Shown here: one piece after another, positions 1 to 6,838 of the stretch | Numbering within the stretch: position 1 is the first letter of the stretch | How the letters are laid out: every line of letters starts with the position of its first letter | Source of the DNA: an uncultured Clostridia bacterium | Lineage (GTDB): Bacteria > Bacillota > Clostridia > Christensenellales > Aristaeellaceae | Direction: 5' to 3' | Length of the DNA stretch: 42,936 nucleotides | NCBI GenBank assembly: GCA_946536315.1 | Contig: CAMNEH010000010.1 | Span: forward strand, 1-42,936 | Notes under the pieces: generated by a model | Databases searched by the model: none | Told to the model about the DNA's origin: nothing | The model's input: only the letters and a program-made list of their open reading frames with translations | Made by a program: the position numbers and the translations under genes

Positions 1-126
1 TTGACGTTGCTTCTGCTCTTTACTGTATCGTTTTCAAGATCCGCCCGCGCTTCCTCGCTTGGCCCCTTGCGGTGCCCCGCTCATCAGCGCTCGAGTATCT
101 TAACACCTGTCCCCCATTTTTGTCAA
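1..126 (-). promoter_or_regulatory. Putative rRNA operon promoter and leader, reading off the left edge
   Basis: On the minus strand a TTGACA (121-126) and a TAAGAT (97-102) are separated by 18 bases, with TG one base before the -10. Upstream of the -35 (127-170) lie A and T tracts like an UP element. Downstream the minus strand reads CTTGAAAACGATACAG (about 23-38), which resembles the CTTTGAAAACTAAACA motif of Firmicutes 16S leaders. I infer the promoter of an rRNA operon that continues outside the window; no rRNA itself is present here. The stretch 127-230, between this promoter and the amidohydrolase stop, holds no gene and no clear terminator. Confidence 0.5.
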
Positions 127-230
127 CGAAAAAGTAAAAAGAATCTCAATTTTTTCGCATTTATCCGACATACTGCGTTCGAACAGCCTCCGTGTTCGGT
201 TTATTGTGCGAACATTACTCCGGTATTTTG

Positions 231-1157
231 TCACACATTGTTCGTGTTTTTATCTTCCTCCACCCTCTCCGGAATGTCCGAAGGGAGAAGTCCCGGATAC
301 AGCGTGAGCGCGTTATCGCACAGAATCCGGCGTTTCTCGCTGTCGCTGAGCGGCAGCCGGAGAAATGCCCCGAGCGCCGCAGACTGATCCGCCCACGGGC
401 TGTCCGTGCCGAACAGCACACGGTCCGCCCCAAACACGCGGACCAGGTGGACGAACTGCGCGTCATCCAGCAGGTCCAGCTCGCGCTCGTCCCGGTAATG
501 TCCGTCCCCGTTGGGGGTCATCTTTCCGAGCGAAAAGGAAGTATCGATATAGACGCCCGTGCCGGGCAGGAGATCCTCCACCTCGTCCCAGCACCGCCAG
601 CCGCCCATGTGCGCCAGGATCAGCCGCAGCGGACCGACCTCCTGAAGGGCATGGAGGATCATGCGCGGCGACGCGTGCACCACACCCGGGAATCCGACGT
701 CCAGCCCCGCGTGGATCACCACCACCAGGTCCAGCTCGGCGGCGCGGGAAAGGATGCGCAGGGTGCGGATATCGTCAAAATCCACACCCTGGTAAATCGG
801 ATGCAGCTTGATGCCGCGGATGCCCGCGTCCCTGATCCTGCTCAGCTCCGCATGCCAGTCCTCGAAATCGGGATGCATGCAGCCAAAGGACGCCAGGCCC
901 GTTTCCCCCGTGCGCTCGTTCATTTGGACAGACGCGTCGTTGACTTTGACGACCTGCCGCGGATTCGTCGCGACGGGCAGCACCACGCTGCGCGCGACGC
1001 CTGCGGCGCGCATGGACAGGCTGAGCGAGGCCCCGGTCCCGTCCGTAAAAGGACGGGTATGCGAGGCCGCGCTCAGCTGCCGCAGCGCGCGTTCGGCAAT
1101 CGCCGGCGGAAACGTGTGCGTATGAAAATCGATGACCGGAAACCGCATGTCTGTCAC
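231..1157 (-). CDS. Amidohydrolase (TIM-barrel, amidohydrolase_2 type)
   Basis: A 308-residue metal-dependent hydrolase of the amidohydrolase superfamily. The metal ligands are visible in the expected order: HxH in DFHTHTFP (residues 10-17), a lysine/histidine in GIKLHP, VVIHAG, LILAHMGG and a late aspartate in LFGTDSPWAD. It starts at GTG, whose last two bases are the first two of the thiT stop codon, with a GGGGAGGAT ribosome site just upstream; an in-frame ATG lies three codons on. It therefore belongs to the TPP-riboswitch transcription unit, suggesting a role in thiamine or thiamine-fragment salvage, but that is inference: the family includes decarboxylases and many C-N hydrolases, and the substrate cannot be read from sequence. 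Confidence 0.85.
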   Translation of the reverse strand: MTDMRFPVIDFHTHTFPPAIAERALRQLSAASHTRPFTDGTGASLSLSMRAAGVARSVVLPVATNPRQVVKVNDASVQMNERTGETGLASFGCMHPDFEDWHAELSRIRDAGIRGIKLHPIYQGVDFDDIRTLRILSRAAELDLVVVIHAGLDVGFPGVVHASPRMILHALQEVGPLRLILAHMGGWRCWDEVEDLLPGTGVYIDTSFSLGKMTPNGDGHYRDERELDLLDDAQFVHLVRVFGADRVLFGTDSPWADQSAALGAFLRLPLSDSEKRRILCDNALTLYPGLLPSDIPERVEEDKNTNNV

Positions 1158-1738
1158 CGGACATCCTCCCCATGCAGGTACCTGCGCAGCGGCTGATAGA
1201 TCAGCATCAGGACGATTTCAGTGACCACCAGCTCGGTGAGCATGTACCAGCCGTTAAAGAGGAAAGAGTACAGCCACGGGCTGGTCATAGTGAGATTCAT
1301 ATACGTTTCGGGCATCCACTGGCCCCAGATCCACGCGCCGGAAATCAGGTGGCAGATGAAGCGCAGGCAGAACGTGACCGCGACGCCGACCGCCATGGAG
1401 GTCCGCGTTTTGCCGAACTTCAGGTCACACAAACCGCTCAGACCAATGACCGTATACGCGATGACATAGTCCAGCATGACCACGCCCACGGCGGTCGCAA
1501 AGGTCTTGGCATAGCCCACGTTGTCCAGCCCCATGAGCAGCTGGATCAGGCTGTACGCAAACGCGGTCAGCGTGCCCCATTTCCAGCCCCAGCGATGACT
1601 GATCACGATCAGCGGGAGCATGCTGACCAGCGTAGGCCCGCCGCCAAACAGGACGTCGATCTTCACCAGGCTCAGTACGGTGCCGATCGCGATAAACAGG
1701 GCGCTTTCGGTCAGCATTCGGGTCGTCTTCGTTCTCAT
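1154..1738 (-). CDS. thiT: ECF transporter S component, thiamine-specific (ThiT-like)
   Basis: A 194-residue integral membrane protein with about six hydrophobic segments, the right length for the substrate-binding subunit of an energy-coupling factor transporter. Features shared with ThiT include the early LVKIDVLFGGGPTLVSMLPL region and the RFICHLISGAWIWG stretch near residue 130. It would bind thiamine outside and work with EcfA/A'/T, which are not in the window. The assignment to thiamine is strongly supported by the TPP riboswitch and terminator directly upstream (1756-1897). An AAGGAGGACACAGAAG ribosome site precedes the ATG. The stop overlaps the start of the amidohydrolase. Confidence 0.87.
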   Translation of the reverse strand: MRTKTTRMLTESALFIAIGTVLSLVKIDVLFGGGPTLVSMLPLIVISHRWGWKWGTLTAFAYSLIQLLMGLDNVGYAKTFATAVGVVMLDYVIAYTVIGLSGLCDLKFGKTRTSMAVGVAVTFCLRFICHLISGAWIWGQWMPETYMNLTMTSPWLYSFLFNGWYMLTELVVTEIVLMLIYQPLRRYLHGEDVR

Positions 1739-1755
1739 CTTCTGTGTCCTCCTTC

Positions 1756-1787
1756 AAATAAAACACCCACGCCGCTCTGGACGTGGG
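1756..1787 (-). terminator. Intrinsic terminator of the TPP riboswitch
   Basis: On the minus strand CCCACG (1782-1787) pairs with CGTGGG (1766-1771) around a 10-base loop and is followed by a TGTTTTATTT tract. It sits between the TPP aptamer and the thiT start, so it is most likely the expression platform: with bound TPP the terminator forms and thiT is not transcribed. Confidence 0.85.
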
Positions 1788-1814
1788 AAGATGGTGACCA
1801 CCGGGTGGATCACG

Positions 1815-1897
1815 CCGCTTCCCTACGGTAGGATGACCTACACAGGTTCCAAGGGTGCACTCTCAGCCGGACCTGACGGTCGCGACGCCCCCAGCGG
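1815..1897 (-). promoter_or_regulatory. TPP (THI-box) riboswitch aptamer
   Basis: The minus strand carries the hallmarks of the THI box in order: P1 CCGCT (1893-1897) pairing with AGCGG (1815-1819), GGGGGC, a P3 hairpin GACC-GTCA-GGTC, CTGAGAG, GCACCC, GGAACCTG and CCGTAGGGAAG. The only departure from the usual form is the P4/P5 arm, which reads GTGTAGGTCATCCTAC instead of ATCTGGATAATACCAG. It controls thiT and the coupled amidohydrolase. Confidence 0.95.
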
Positions 1898-1905
1898 ATG
1901 AGCCT

Positions 1906-1933
1906 ATTATAACCGATTTCCGCCGCTTGTCAA
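1906..1933 (-). promoter_or_regulatory. Sigma-A promoter of the thiT unit
   Basis: TTGACA (1928-1933) and TATAAT (1906-1911) are both perfect consensus with a 16-base spacer, ending about 9 bases before the TPP aptamer. It is back to back with the promoter of the acylation operon. Confidence 0.88.
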
Positions 1934-1951
1934 TCATCGATTCGATCACAT

Positions 1952-1980
1952 TTGACAAGATCGCGTTTTCGTCATAAGAT
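1952..1980 (+). promoter_or_regulatory. Sigma-A promoter of the acylation operon
   Basis: TTGACA (1952-1957), a 17-base spacer and TAAGAT (1975-1980). The predicted start near 1987 precedes the symporter gene and no other convincing promoter or terminator is seen before 12834, so this probably drives the whole seven-gene operon. Confidence 0.8.
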
Positions 1981-2081
1981 AAGGATGGCGCGATCCGAAA
2001 AGCGCTCACATGAAGCGCCGCGTCCCGCGGGTTATACAATGCCTGCCGGAGGTATTTATTCAGCATCGGGAAGTGTGCGAA

Positions 2082-3476
2082 ATGATCCAGCTCGGCATCA
2101 TCCTCTGTTATTTTCTCGCCACGATCCTGATCGGCGTGGCGGCCAACCGCAGGACCGACAGCGTAGAGCGCTTTGAAGGCTACCAGCTCGGACTGCTGAT
2201 GTGCGTGGCTATCAGCGCGGGCGAATGGATGGGCGGCTCATCAACGACCGGCGTATCGGAATACGGATACCTGTTCGGCATTTCCGGGGCCTGGTACACC
2301 GTCGCCAACGGGCTGGGCATCTGCTTTCTGGGCCTGTTTTTCGCGCGGATGTTCCGCCGGCTGAACACCTCGACCGTCCCGGAGATCATCGGCCGGTACC
2401 TGGGCGGAAAGGCGCGGGTCGTCTCCTCCCTGCTGTTGACGCTGGTGCTGGCGATCGTCGGCACCTCGCAGATGATCGCCATCGGCACGCTGGGCCAGAG
2501 CCTGCTGGGGCTGGACGCCGGTCTGTCGATCCTGATCCTGGGCGGCGGTGTGCTGCTGTACACCTGCCTGGGCGGCAGCCGCGCCATCGGCTTCACCAAC
2601 CTGATCCACATGATCATCATGTACCTCGGCATCATCGCCGCGCTGGCGGTATGCGCCGCCACGCACGGCGGGGCGGACGCCCTGCGCGAGGCGCTGCCGG
2701 CATCCTACTTTTCTCCCGTGGCCATCGGCCCCAATCGGGTGATTTCCTGGATCATCGCGTCCGTGCTCGGCGCGTGCACCGCGCAGGCAGGTCTGCAGCC
2801 GATCCTGCGCTCCAGGGACGAGCAGACCGCGACGCGCGCCTCCTTTCTCATCGCGCTGATCGTCGCGCCGTTCGGCATCCTGACCGCCCTGCTGGGCATG
2901 TACGCGCGCATGCTGTTCCCGGCGCTGGAGAGCGCCAAGCTGGCGCTTCCCACGCTGCTGATGACCCTGAATCCCTGGATTTCAGGGCTGGTGATGGCGG
3001 CCATCGTCGCCGCGGTGCTCTCCACCGCCTCCCCCATCTTTTTAGCGTGCGGCACACTGGTGACCCGCGATCTGTATTCCGTCCTGCCACACGACCGCCC
3101 GCCTGACGCCGCCCGGCTGCTGCGCGTATCGCGCCTGGCCACCCTCGGCGCCGGCGCCGCGTGCCTGCTGGCCGCCGTGCTGCTGAGCGAAAGCAGCACG
3201 ATCCTGGACGTCGTCTATTTTGCCTACAGTCTGCGTGGGAGCCTGTTCGTCATCCTGCTGCTGGGCATCTTCTGGAAGCGGATGACCCCGCGCGCCGCGG
3301 TCATCGCCATGCTGCTGACCGCCGCGGTGGGCCTGTACTGGGTGATCTTTCACAAAATCACCGGAGCCTATCCCATCCCCGGCGTCACGGAAACCTACGC
3401 CGCGATCTTCGTTTCTCTGGCAGGCGGCGCAGGCGTCAGCCTCCTGGTCCCGTCCGCGCCCGATTTGCCATCCTAA
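2082..3476 (+). CDS. Sodium:solute symporter family protein
   Basis: A polytopic membrane protein (464 residues from the start chosen) with a dozen or more hydrophobic helices and the early GEWMGGSSTTGVSEYGY stretch typical of the SSS family, which imports substrates such as acetate, pantothenate, proline or sugars with Na+. The substrate cannot be read. I chose ATG 2082 because the protein then begins directly with TM1 (MIQLGIILCYFLATILIG); the ribosome site there (GGGAAG) is modest. The frame is open to ATG 2010, which would add 24 polar residues with no ribosome site, and GTG 2073 is also possible. It is the first gene of the acylation operon, 13 bases before the ligase, so it may import the acid that the ligase activates. 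It is not part of canonical dlt operons. Confidence 0.87.
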   Translation: MIQLGIILCYFLATILIGVAANRRTDSVERFEGYQLGLLMCVAISAGEWMGGSSTTGVSEYGYLFGISGAWYTVANGLGICFLGLFFARMFRRLNTSTVPEIIGRYLGGKARVVSSLLLTLVLAIVGTSQMIAIGTLGQSLLGLDAGLSILILGGGVLLYTCLGGSRAIGFTNLIHMIIMYLGIIAALAVCAATHGGADALREALPASYFSPVAIGPNRVISWIIASVLGACTAQAGLQPILRSRDEQTATRASFLIALIVAPFGILTALLGMYARMLFPALESAKLALPTLLMTLNPWISGLVMAAIVAAVLSTASPIFLACGTLVTRDLYSVLPHDRPPDAARLLRVSRLATLGAGAACLLAAVLLSESSTILDVVYFAYSLRGSLFVILLLGIFWKRMTPRAAVIAMLLTAAVGLYWVIFHKITGAYPIPGVTETYAAIFVSLAGGAGVSLLVPSAPDLPS

Positions 3477-3489
3477 AGGAGCTGATCTG

Positions 3490-4968
3490 ATGCGAAAGCC
3501 TGTTGTCGCGTATGTATTCGACCATGCCGCCCGAACCCCGGACAAATGGGCCGTGCTGACCCCGTCCGACCGGATCACCTACGCCCAGCTGGCCGCGGAG
3601 GTGCGGGGATACAGCGCGTTCTTGCGGGCATCCGGCGTGAAGAAGGGCGACGTGGTTGTCGTCCGCGCTGCGCAGACCATCGAATACGCGGTGATCTACC
3701 TGGCCATCCACCTGTCCGGCGGCGTGGTCACCTCCCTGGAGCACACAATCTCCGACGAGGCGATGCTGCAGATCGCGCGGCAGGTGTCCGCCGGCGTGAT
3801 CCTGTACGACCATGCGCCAAGGCCGAATGAGTATCCCGCCCTGTATATCCCGCGCGCCGACGTCCGGCTTCGCGCGGCGCAGTACGCCGCACAGGCCGAA
3901 GCCCCGGCCTTCCCCGGCCTGGCGGATTCTGCCGATATCCTGTTCACCACCGGCACGACCGGCGCGTCCAAGGGCGTCGAGCTGTCCCATAACGCGTTGA
4001 CCGCCACGGCGGAAAACCTGATCTTTGGCTGCGGCTACCGCCCGGATACCATGATCATCGTGCCGGGCCCGCTCAACCATGCCAACGCGATCCGCAAGCT
4101 CTTCACCACTTTCGTCAACGGGAGTACGATCTACCTGCTGAACGGCATGACCAACCTCAAGGCGTTCTTCGCGGCGCTGGAGACGCCCGAGGGCACGGTC
4201 GCCTGCTGCCTGCCGCCCGCCGCGATCCGGACCATTTTCGCGCTGACGCATGACCGCATCGCCCGCTACCGCATCGATTTTATCGAATCCGCCACCTCGC
4301 CGCTGCCGGAAACGGACAAGCAGCGGCTGTGCGAGCTGCTGCCGGACACCCGCCTGTACAACAATTACGGTTCCTCCGAAGCCGCCAGCGTGTGCATTTA
4401 TGATTACAACCACACCCCCGGCAAGGCCGGCTGCGTCGGCCGCCCGATGCCCAACGCGCGTATCCTGATCGTGGACGACGATCACCGCGTGATCGACTCT
4501 TCCCCGGACCGCATGGGGCTGATCGCGTGCCAGGGCGACGTGAACATGAAGGGCTATGTGAACGACCCCGCTCAGACCGCCGAGGTGCTGCAGAACGGCG
4601 TCGTGTATACCAGCGACGTCGGCTTCATCGACAGCGAGGGCTATGTATACGTCTCCGGCCGCAAGGGCGACGTGATCAACGTCGGCGGCCTCAAGGTCGC
4701 GCCGACGGAGGTCGAATCCGCTGTGCTCGGCTTCGAGGGCGTCGCCGACTGCATCTGCATTCCCGTTAAGGACCCGATTTCGGGGCAGGCGCTGCAGCTG
4801 CTGGTCGTCATGGAGGACGGCCGGACGCTGGATGAAAAGGCGCTGCGCGCGTACCTGTCCCGGACGCTTGAAATCCACAAGGTCCCGCGCTTCTACCGGC
4901 AGGTGGACCACGTGGAACGCACCTACAACGGCAAACTGAACCGCAAGGCTTATCTGCCATCTACCTGA
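3490..4968 (+). CDS. AMP-forming acyl ligase (adenylate-forming enzyme, class I)
   Basis: A 492-residue ANL-superfamily enzyme that would adenylate a carboxylic acid with ATP and load it onto the carrier protein encoded next. Visible motifs: P-loop FTTGTTGASKG (152-162), NNYGSSEA (291-298), YTSDVG with the ribose-binding Asp (373-378), the hinge GRKGDVINVGGLKV (390-403) and the C-terminal GKLNRK with catalytic Lys482. These are closer to fatty-acyl/aryl-CoA ligases (YGSSE, GDVINVGG) than to DltA (which has SGSTG, YGPTE and RGYR), so D-alanine is not the obvious substrate. Ribosome site AAAGGAGC precedes the ATG. It plays the DltA position of a dlt-like pathway; the acid it uses is unknown. 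Confidence 0.9.
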   Translation: MRKPVVAYVFDHAARTPDKWAVLTPSDRITYAQLAAEVRGYSAFLRASGVKKGDVVVVRAAQTIEYAVIYLAIHLSGGVVTSLEHTISDEAMLQIARQVSAGVILYDHAPRPNEYPALYIPRADVRLRAAQYAAQAEAPAFPGLADSADILFTTGTTGASKGVELSHNALTATAENLIFGCGYRPDTMIIVPGPLNHANAIRKLFTTFVNGSTIYLLNGMTNLKAFFAALETPEGTVACCLPPAAIRTIFALTHDRIARYRIDFIESATSPLPETDKQRLCELLPDTRLYNNYGSSEAASVCIYDYNHTPGKAGCVGRPMPNARILIVDDDHRVIDSSPDRMGLIACQGDVNMKGYVNDPAQTAEVLQNGVVYTSDVGFIDSEGYVYVSGRKGDVINVGGLKVAPTEVESAVLGFEGVADCICIPVKDPISGQALQLLVVMEDGRTLDEKALRAYLSRTLEIHKVPRFYRQVDHVERTYNGKLNRKAYLPST

Positions 4969-4985
4969 ACCAGGGAGGGAACATC

Positions 4986-5213
4986 ATGGAAAAGCTGCTG
5001 AGCATCCTGCAGGCGATCCGCCCGGACGTTGACTTCCGGCACGAGAAGAAGCTGATTGACGACGGCATCCTTCATTCCTTCGATATTATCGCCATCGTCA
5101 ACGACCTGAACGACGCGTATGACATCGAAATCGACGTCGCGGACCTCGAGCCGGACAATTTCAACACGGTGGAAGCGATCCACGCGCTGATCGAACGGCT
5201 TCAGAACGAATAA
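4986..5213 (+). CDS. Acyl carrier protein (DltC-like)
   Basis: A 75-residue acidic four-helix carrier protein. The phosphopantetheine site is DDGILHSFD, with Ser31 as the modified residue; the SFD context is like DltC (DSFGT/DSFD) more than fatty-acid ACP (DSLD). It would carry the activated acyl group as a thioester between the cytosolic ligase and the membrane MBOAT protein. A GGGAGGG ribosome site precedes ATG 4986. Its stop codon lies inside a perfect 16-base palindrome. Confidence 0.9.
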   Translation: MEKLLSILQAIRPDVDFRHEKKLIDDGILHSFDIIAIVNDLNDAYDIEIDVADLEPDNFNTVEAIHALIERLQNE

Positions 5214-5226
5214 GCCGGCCGGCTTA
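5211..5226. repeat. Perfect 16-base palindrome between carrier protein and MBOAT genes
   Basis: TAAGCCGGCCGGCTTA is a perfect inverted repeat that begins with the carrier protein's stop codon. As RNA it can form only a tight hairpin. It has no following T tract, so it is not an intrinsic terminator; it may tune mRNA decay or coupling between the abundant carrier protein and the membrane protein. Confidence 0.5.
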
Positions 5227-5241
5227 CCGAAGGACACTGCC

Positions 5242-6822
5242 GTGAGTATCACCTCTCTCACCTTTCTGGCCTTCGTCGCGCTCGCGGTCGGGCTTTATTA
5301 CGCTGCGCCGCGGCGATACCGCTGGGTGGCGCTGCTGCTGGCGAGCGCGGCCTATTACCTGATCTGCGATTTCAGGCTGGCCGGCTGGTTTGTGCTGACC
5401 TCGCTGTCGATCTGGGGCTGCGGCCTGCTGATTGGCCGGCAGGAGGCCGCCTACCAGCGCCGGCTGTCCGCAGGCGAAGGGCTGGACCGCGAGGCCCGGC
5501 GCGCGCTGAAAAAAAAGAACGCCCGCACCAAGACGGCCTACGCCTGGCTGGCCGCAGCGTTCAACCTGGCGATCTGGTTCGCGTTCAAGTTCACAGACCT
5601 GATCATCGCGGCCGTCAACCGGCGCTTCAGCGCCTCGTTCAGCCTGCTCGGGCTGGCGCTGCCGCTGGGCATTTCATTCTACACCTTCCAGGCCATCAGC
5701 TATGTGGTCGACGTGTCCAAGGGCAAATGTCCGGTGCAGCGCAATTATTTCAAGCTGGCGCTGTGGCTGGGCTTTTTCCCTCAGATGCTGCAGGGCCCGT
5801 TCTGCCGGTATTCCGAGACGGCCGAGCAGCTCTATACGCCTCATGACCTGCAATACGAAAACCTCCGTTCCGGCGCCCAGCTGATGCTGTGGGGCTATTT
5901 CAAAAAAATGGTCATCGCCGACCGCGCCGCCCAGATCGTTCAGACGGTCTTCGGCCAGCCGGCCCAGTACCGCGGCGCCGCGCTGGTCATCGGCGCGCTG
6001 GCCTACGCGTTTCAGCTGTACGGGGATTTTTCCGGCGGCATCGACATCATGACCGGCGCCGCGGAGATGCTGGGCATCCATCTGCCGGTCAATTTCACGC
6101 GCCCGTTCTTTTCCCTCTCCGTGGCCGAATACTGGCGGCGCTGGCACATCACGCTCGGCGCGTGGTTCAGGGACTATGTATTTTATCCGCTTTCGATGTC
6201 GAAGGCCGCCCAGCGCGTCGGCAAAAAAACGCGCGCGTGGTTCGGCGCGCAGACTGGCAAGCTGCTGCCGACCTGCGCCGTCACCCTGATCGTGTGGACC
6301 ATGAACGGCATCTGGCACGGCACGGGACGGCGCTTCGCGGTCTACGGCTTTTACCAGGGGCTGCTGATGTCACTGGGTATCCTGGCCGCGCCGCTGACGG
6401 CCCGGCTGATCCGGCGGCTGCGCATCAATCCCGGCAGCTTCAGCTGGAAGCTGTGGCAGGGCGTGCGCACCTTCACGCTGATGCTGTTCGGCCGGGTGCT
6501 GTATAAAGCGCCGTCGGTCATGGAAGCGCTGCGCATGTGGCGCAGCATGATCGTCGATTTCGACCTGCGCTCGATCGCCGGCAGCGGGCTGTATTCGCTG
6601 GGGCTGGACGCGCACGAGCTGTTCATCCTGCTGATGGCGCTGCTGGTGCTGCTTGGTGTCAGCATCCTCCAGGAGCGCGGGGTCAGGATCCGTGAGGCGG
6701 TCGCCCGGCAGAATCTGGTCTTCCGCTGGCTGCTGTACCTGGCCGCGCTGTTCGCGGTCATCCTGTTCGGCGCTTACGGCGAGGGCTATCACCCGTCCGA
6801 ATTCGTCTATGCGCAGTTCTGA
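5242..6822 (+). CDS. MBOAT family O-acyltransferase (DltB/AlgI-like)
   Basis: A 526-residue polytopic membrane protein with the MBOAT signature regions: LPLGISFYTFQAISYVVDV (140-158), LGFFPQMLQGPFCRY (176-190), GYFKKMVIADR (218-228), YGDFSGGIDIM (260-270), RPFFSLSVAEYWRRWHITL (His302) and NGIWHG with the catalytic His359. The family moves an acyl group from a cytosolic carrier through the membrane to an acceptor outside. The start is GTG with a GAAGGA site. Residues 68-98 form a charged cytosolic loop. Position between carrier protein and SGNH protein matches DltB or AlgI logic. The acceptor (teichoic acid, peptidoglycan or another polymer) is not known. Confidence 0.94.
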   Translation: MSITSLTFLAFVALAVGLYYAAPRRYRWVALLLASAAYYLICDFRLAGWFVLTSLSIWGCGLLIGRQEAAYQRRLSAGEGLDREARRALKKKNARTKTAYAWLAAAFNLAIWFAFKFTDLIIAAVNRRFSASFSLLGLALPLGISFYTFQAISYVVDVSKGKCPVQRNYFKLALWLGFFPQMLQGPFCRYSETAEQLYTPHDLQYENLRSGAQLMLWGYFKKMVIADRAAQIVQTVFGQPAQYRGAALVIGALAYAFQLYGDFSGGIDIMTGAAEMLGIHLPVNFTRPFFSLSVAEYWRRWHITLGAWFRDYVFYPLSMSKAAQRVGKKTRAWFGAQTGKLLPTCAVTLIVWTMNGIWHGTGRRFAVYGFYQGLLMSLGILAAPLTARLIRRLRINPGSFSWKLWQGVRTFTLMLFGRVLYKAPSVMEALRMWRSMIVDFDLRSIAGSGLYSLGLDAHELFILLMALLVLLGVSILQERGVRIREAVARQNLVFRWLLYLAALFAVILFGAYGEGYHPSEFVYAQF

Positions 6823-6838
6823 AGCGGGGAGGGTCAGA

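Noticed and set aside
11..24. boxA-like TGCTCTTTA on the plus strand
   Set aside because: The promoter and leader evidence are on the minus strand; on the plus strand there is no matching promoter and the next plus-strand region is antisense to the amidohydrolase.
3436..4911. 491-residue open frame on the minus strand
   Set aside because: Antisense shadow of the acyl ligase gene; no ribosome site or recognisable domain. Similar shadows at 15910-17250, 17257-18405 and 40881-42413 were left out for the same reason.
3490..4968. Calling the ligase DltA (D-alanine carrier protein ligase)
   Set aside because: Core motifs differ from DltA (YGSSE, GDVINVGG rather than YGPTE, RGYR), so I kept the general name.
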